DNA from: an uncultured Lachnospiraceae bacterium
Lineage (GTDB): Bacteria; Bacillota; Clostridia; Lachnospirales; Lachnospiraceae
Length of the DNA: 6,191 bases
NCBI GenBank assembly: GCA_947631075.1
Contig: CANRJU010000168.1
Location: 1 to 6,191 of the forward strand
Direction: 5' to 3'
Both the position numbers and the translations under genes were made by a program. Under the pieces are notes generated by a model. That model did not search any database and had not been told where the DNA came from. It saw nothing but the letters and a program-made list of their open reading frames with translations. This document shows, in pieces, positions 4,803 to 6,191 of the stretch (the first letter of the stretch is position 1; every line of letters starts with the position of its first letter).

Positions 4803-6191
4803 TTAGATTTCGCGGAAGTCTCCGTCTACGACGTCGTCACCGCTGTTATCCTGCTGACCTCCTGCCGCGCCGCCCATATCCGGAGCCGGTCCTGCTCCCT
4901 GCGCGCCGCCTGCTGCCTGCTGCGCCTGCTCATACATCTTGGTGAATACCTGCTGAGCGCTGTTCATCAGAGACTCTTTTGCGGCTTTCAGCTCATCGAC
5001 GTCAGCGTCGGACATATTCTCCGGCGTAGTTCTGTCTAAGATAGCCTTTACCTTGTCGATCTCGGCCTGCACCTTTTCCTTCTCTGCCACGTCCACGCCA
5101 TCTCCTACGTCCTTCAGCGCCTTCTCGGTCTGGAATACCATGCTGTCCGCCTCATTGCGTGCGTCGATGCCCTCCTTGCGCTTTCTGTCCTGCGCCTCGA
5201 ATTCTGCGGCCTCTTTTACGGCCTTCTCAATCTCGTCGTCGTTCATATTGGAGCCCGCCGTAATGGTGATGTGCTGCTCCTTGCCTGTTCCCAAGTCCTT
5301 GGCGGATACATTTACAATGCCGTTGGCGTCGATGTCAAATGTAACCTCGATCTGCGGGATTCCACGGGGCGCCGGCGGAATTCCATCCAGGCGGAACTGT
5401 CCTAAGGACTTATTGTCCTTGGCGAACTGTCTCTCACCCTGTACCACGTTGATGTCAACAGCTGTCTGATTGTCTGCTGCCGTGGAGAAGATCTGGCTCT
5501 TTTTGGTAGGAATCGTGGTGTTCCGCTCGATCAGTCTGGTAGCCACGCCGCCCATCGTCTCAATAGCCAGGGACAGCGGCGTTACATCCAGAAGAAGGAT
5601 GTCGCCCGCGCCGGAATCTCCTGCCAGCTTGCCACCCTGAATGGAAGCTCCCAGAGCCACGCACTCATCCGGGTTCAGAGATTTGTTCGGATCGTGTCCG
5701 GTCAGCTGCTTTACCTTATCCTGTACAGCCGGGATACGGGTGGAACCGCCTACCAGAAGCACCTTGCTCAGCTCGGACGCGGTGATGCCTGCATCTTTCA
5801 GCGCGTTCTGTACCGGGGTAGCCGTTCTCTCTACCAGATCCGCGGTCAGCTCGTCGAACTTAGCACGAGTCAAGTTCATGTCGAAATGCTTCGGTCCCGC
5901 TTCCGTAGCCGTGATGAACGGCAGGTTGATATTGGTCGTAGTGGCGGAGGAAAGCTCCTTCTTAGCCTTCTCGGCAGCCTCCTTCAGACGCTGCATAGCC
6001 ATCTTGTCGCCGGAGAGGTCCACTCCCTCTGCCTTCTTAAATTCAGATACCATATAGTCGCACAGCTTGTTGTCGAAATCGTCGCCGCCCAGTCTGTTGT
6101 CACCGGAGGTAGACAGCACCTCGATAACGCCGTCGCCGATCTCAATGCGGGCGCGACGGTTGAGCGGGCGCTCAACTTCGCCATCACGGTT
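4803..6191 (-). CDS. dnaK: Chaperone protein DnaK (Hsp70), 5'-truncated by the window edge
   Basis: This is the C-terminal three quarters of DnaK, an ATP-dependent cytoplasmic chaperone. The frame is open to the right edge, with 463 codons including TAA at 4805-4803. About 170 N-terminal residues are absent compared with Firmicutes DnaK of about 610-620 residues. Counting from the edge, homology starts at IEIGDGVIEV (16-25) and continues with GDNRLGGDDFDNK (30-42) and VLLVGGSTRIPAVQ (144-157), the adenosine-binding part of the ATPase domain. The interdomain linker ILLLDVTPLSL follows (198-208). The substrate-binding beta domain includes GIPPAPRGIPQIEVTFDID and VSAKDLGTGKEQ. Next come a helical lid (about 320-420) and the glycine/glutamine-rich tail ending DDVVDGDFREI. 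GTG at 6119 is an internal valine codon, not a start. The first 15 codons (6191-6147) do not match DnaK: the universal GGGTFDVS motif is missing there. dnaJ follows 115 bases downstream. Confidence 0.96.
   Translation of the reverse strand, partial: NRDGEVERPLNRRARIEIGDGVIEVLSTSGDNRLGGDDFDNKLCDYMVSEFKKAEGVDLSGDKMAMQRLKEAAEKAKKELSSATTTNINLPFITATEAGPKHFDMNLTRAKFDELTADLVERTATPVQNALKDAGITASELSKVLLVGGSTRIPAVQDKVKQLTGHDPNKSLNPDECVALGASIQGGKLAGDSGAGDILLLDVTPLSLAIETMGGVATRLIERNTTIPTKKSQIFSTAADNQTAVDINVVQGERQFAKDNKSLGQFRLDGIPPAPRGIPQIEVTFDIDANGIVNVSAKDLGTGKEQHITITAGSNMNDDEIEKAVKEAAEFEAQDRKRKEGIDARNEADSMVFQTEKALKDVGDGVDVAEKEKVQAEIDKVKAILDRTTPENMSDADVDELKAAKESLMNSAQQVFTKMYEQAQQAAGGAQGAGPAPDMGGAAGGQQDNSGDDVVDGDFREI
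6147..6191. other. Non-DnaK sequence at the right edge (probable chimeric or rearranged end)
   Basis: In the dnaK frame these 45 bases read NRDGEVERPLNRRAR where DLGGGTFDVSI should directly precede the conserved IEIGDG. Neither other minus-strand frame restores the motif, so a simple frameshift does not explain it. The segment is GC-rich. It holds a perfect 8-base inverted repeat (GTTGAGCG-GG-CGCTCAAC, 6159-6176) and a direct repeat of GCGGGCGC (6147-6154 and 6164-6171). The simplest reading is an assembly or library junction at the end of a contig; a true genomic rearrangement is the alternative. Confidence 0.6.

Noticed and set aside
5984..6187. A 67-codon minus-strand frame at the right edge
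   Set aside because: It overlaps dnaK in another frame, and its peptide is low-complexity and without homology that I recognise.

Overview
The window reads as a fragment of a Clostridia genome, most likely Lachnospiraceae. This rests on DnaK and DnaJ sequences of clostridial type (for example GDGVIEV, GDNRLGGDDFDNK and the G/F-rich linker with FGSFGDIFGDLFGGGFGG), purine-rich Shine-Dalgarno sites and moderate GC with AT-rich spacers. All recognised genes lie on the minus strand, so transcription runs from the right edge to the left.

From right to left there are two units. The first (about 6191 to 708) is the distal part of a dnaK-dnaJ heat-shock operon: a 5'-truncated dnaK, a 115-base spacer with two hairpins, and a complete dnaJ. 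After only 17 bases comes an AlgI-like MBOAT membrane acyltransferase, then an AlgJ/AlgX-like SGNH-fold protein with an N-terminal membrane anchor. The last two look like an O-acylation pair: the MBOAT moves an acyl group across the membrane and the SGNH protein transfers it to an extracellular glycan. No terminator or promoter is evident between dnaJ and the MBOAT gene, so the pair may be co-transcribed with the chaperones. The acceptor glycan is not identifiable here.

The second unit (about 610 to 1) is a BlaI/MecI-family repressor gene followed by the first 28 codons of a probable BlaR1/M56-type membrane sensor. Its promoter, with a perfect TTGACA, carries two pseudo-palindromic operator boxes 31 bases apart centre to centre. 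One of them fills the space between -35 and -10, as expected for autorepression.

Two tandem repeats bracket the SGNH gene: four 18-base AT-rich units across the MBOAT stop codon, and three 40-base units (plus a degenerate fourth) across the SGNH stop codon. The last 45 bases at the right edge do not encode the DnaK phosphate-2 motif that must stand there, and look like a chimeric or rearranged end. Apart from this edge and the unusual operon composition, I see no clearly novel multi-gene system.
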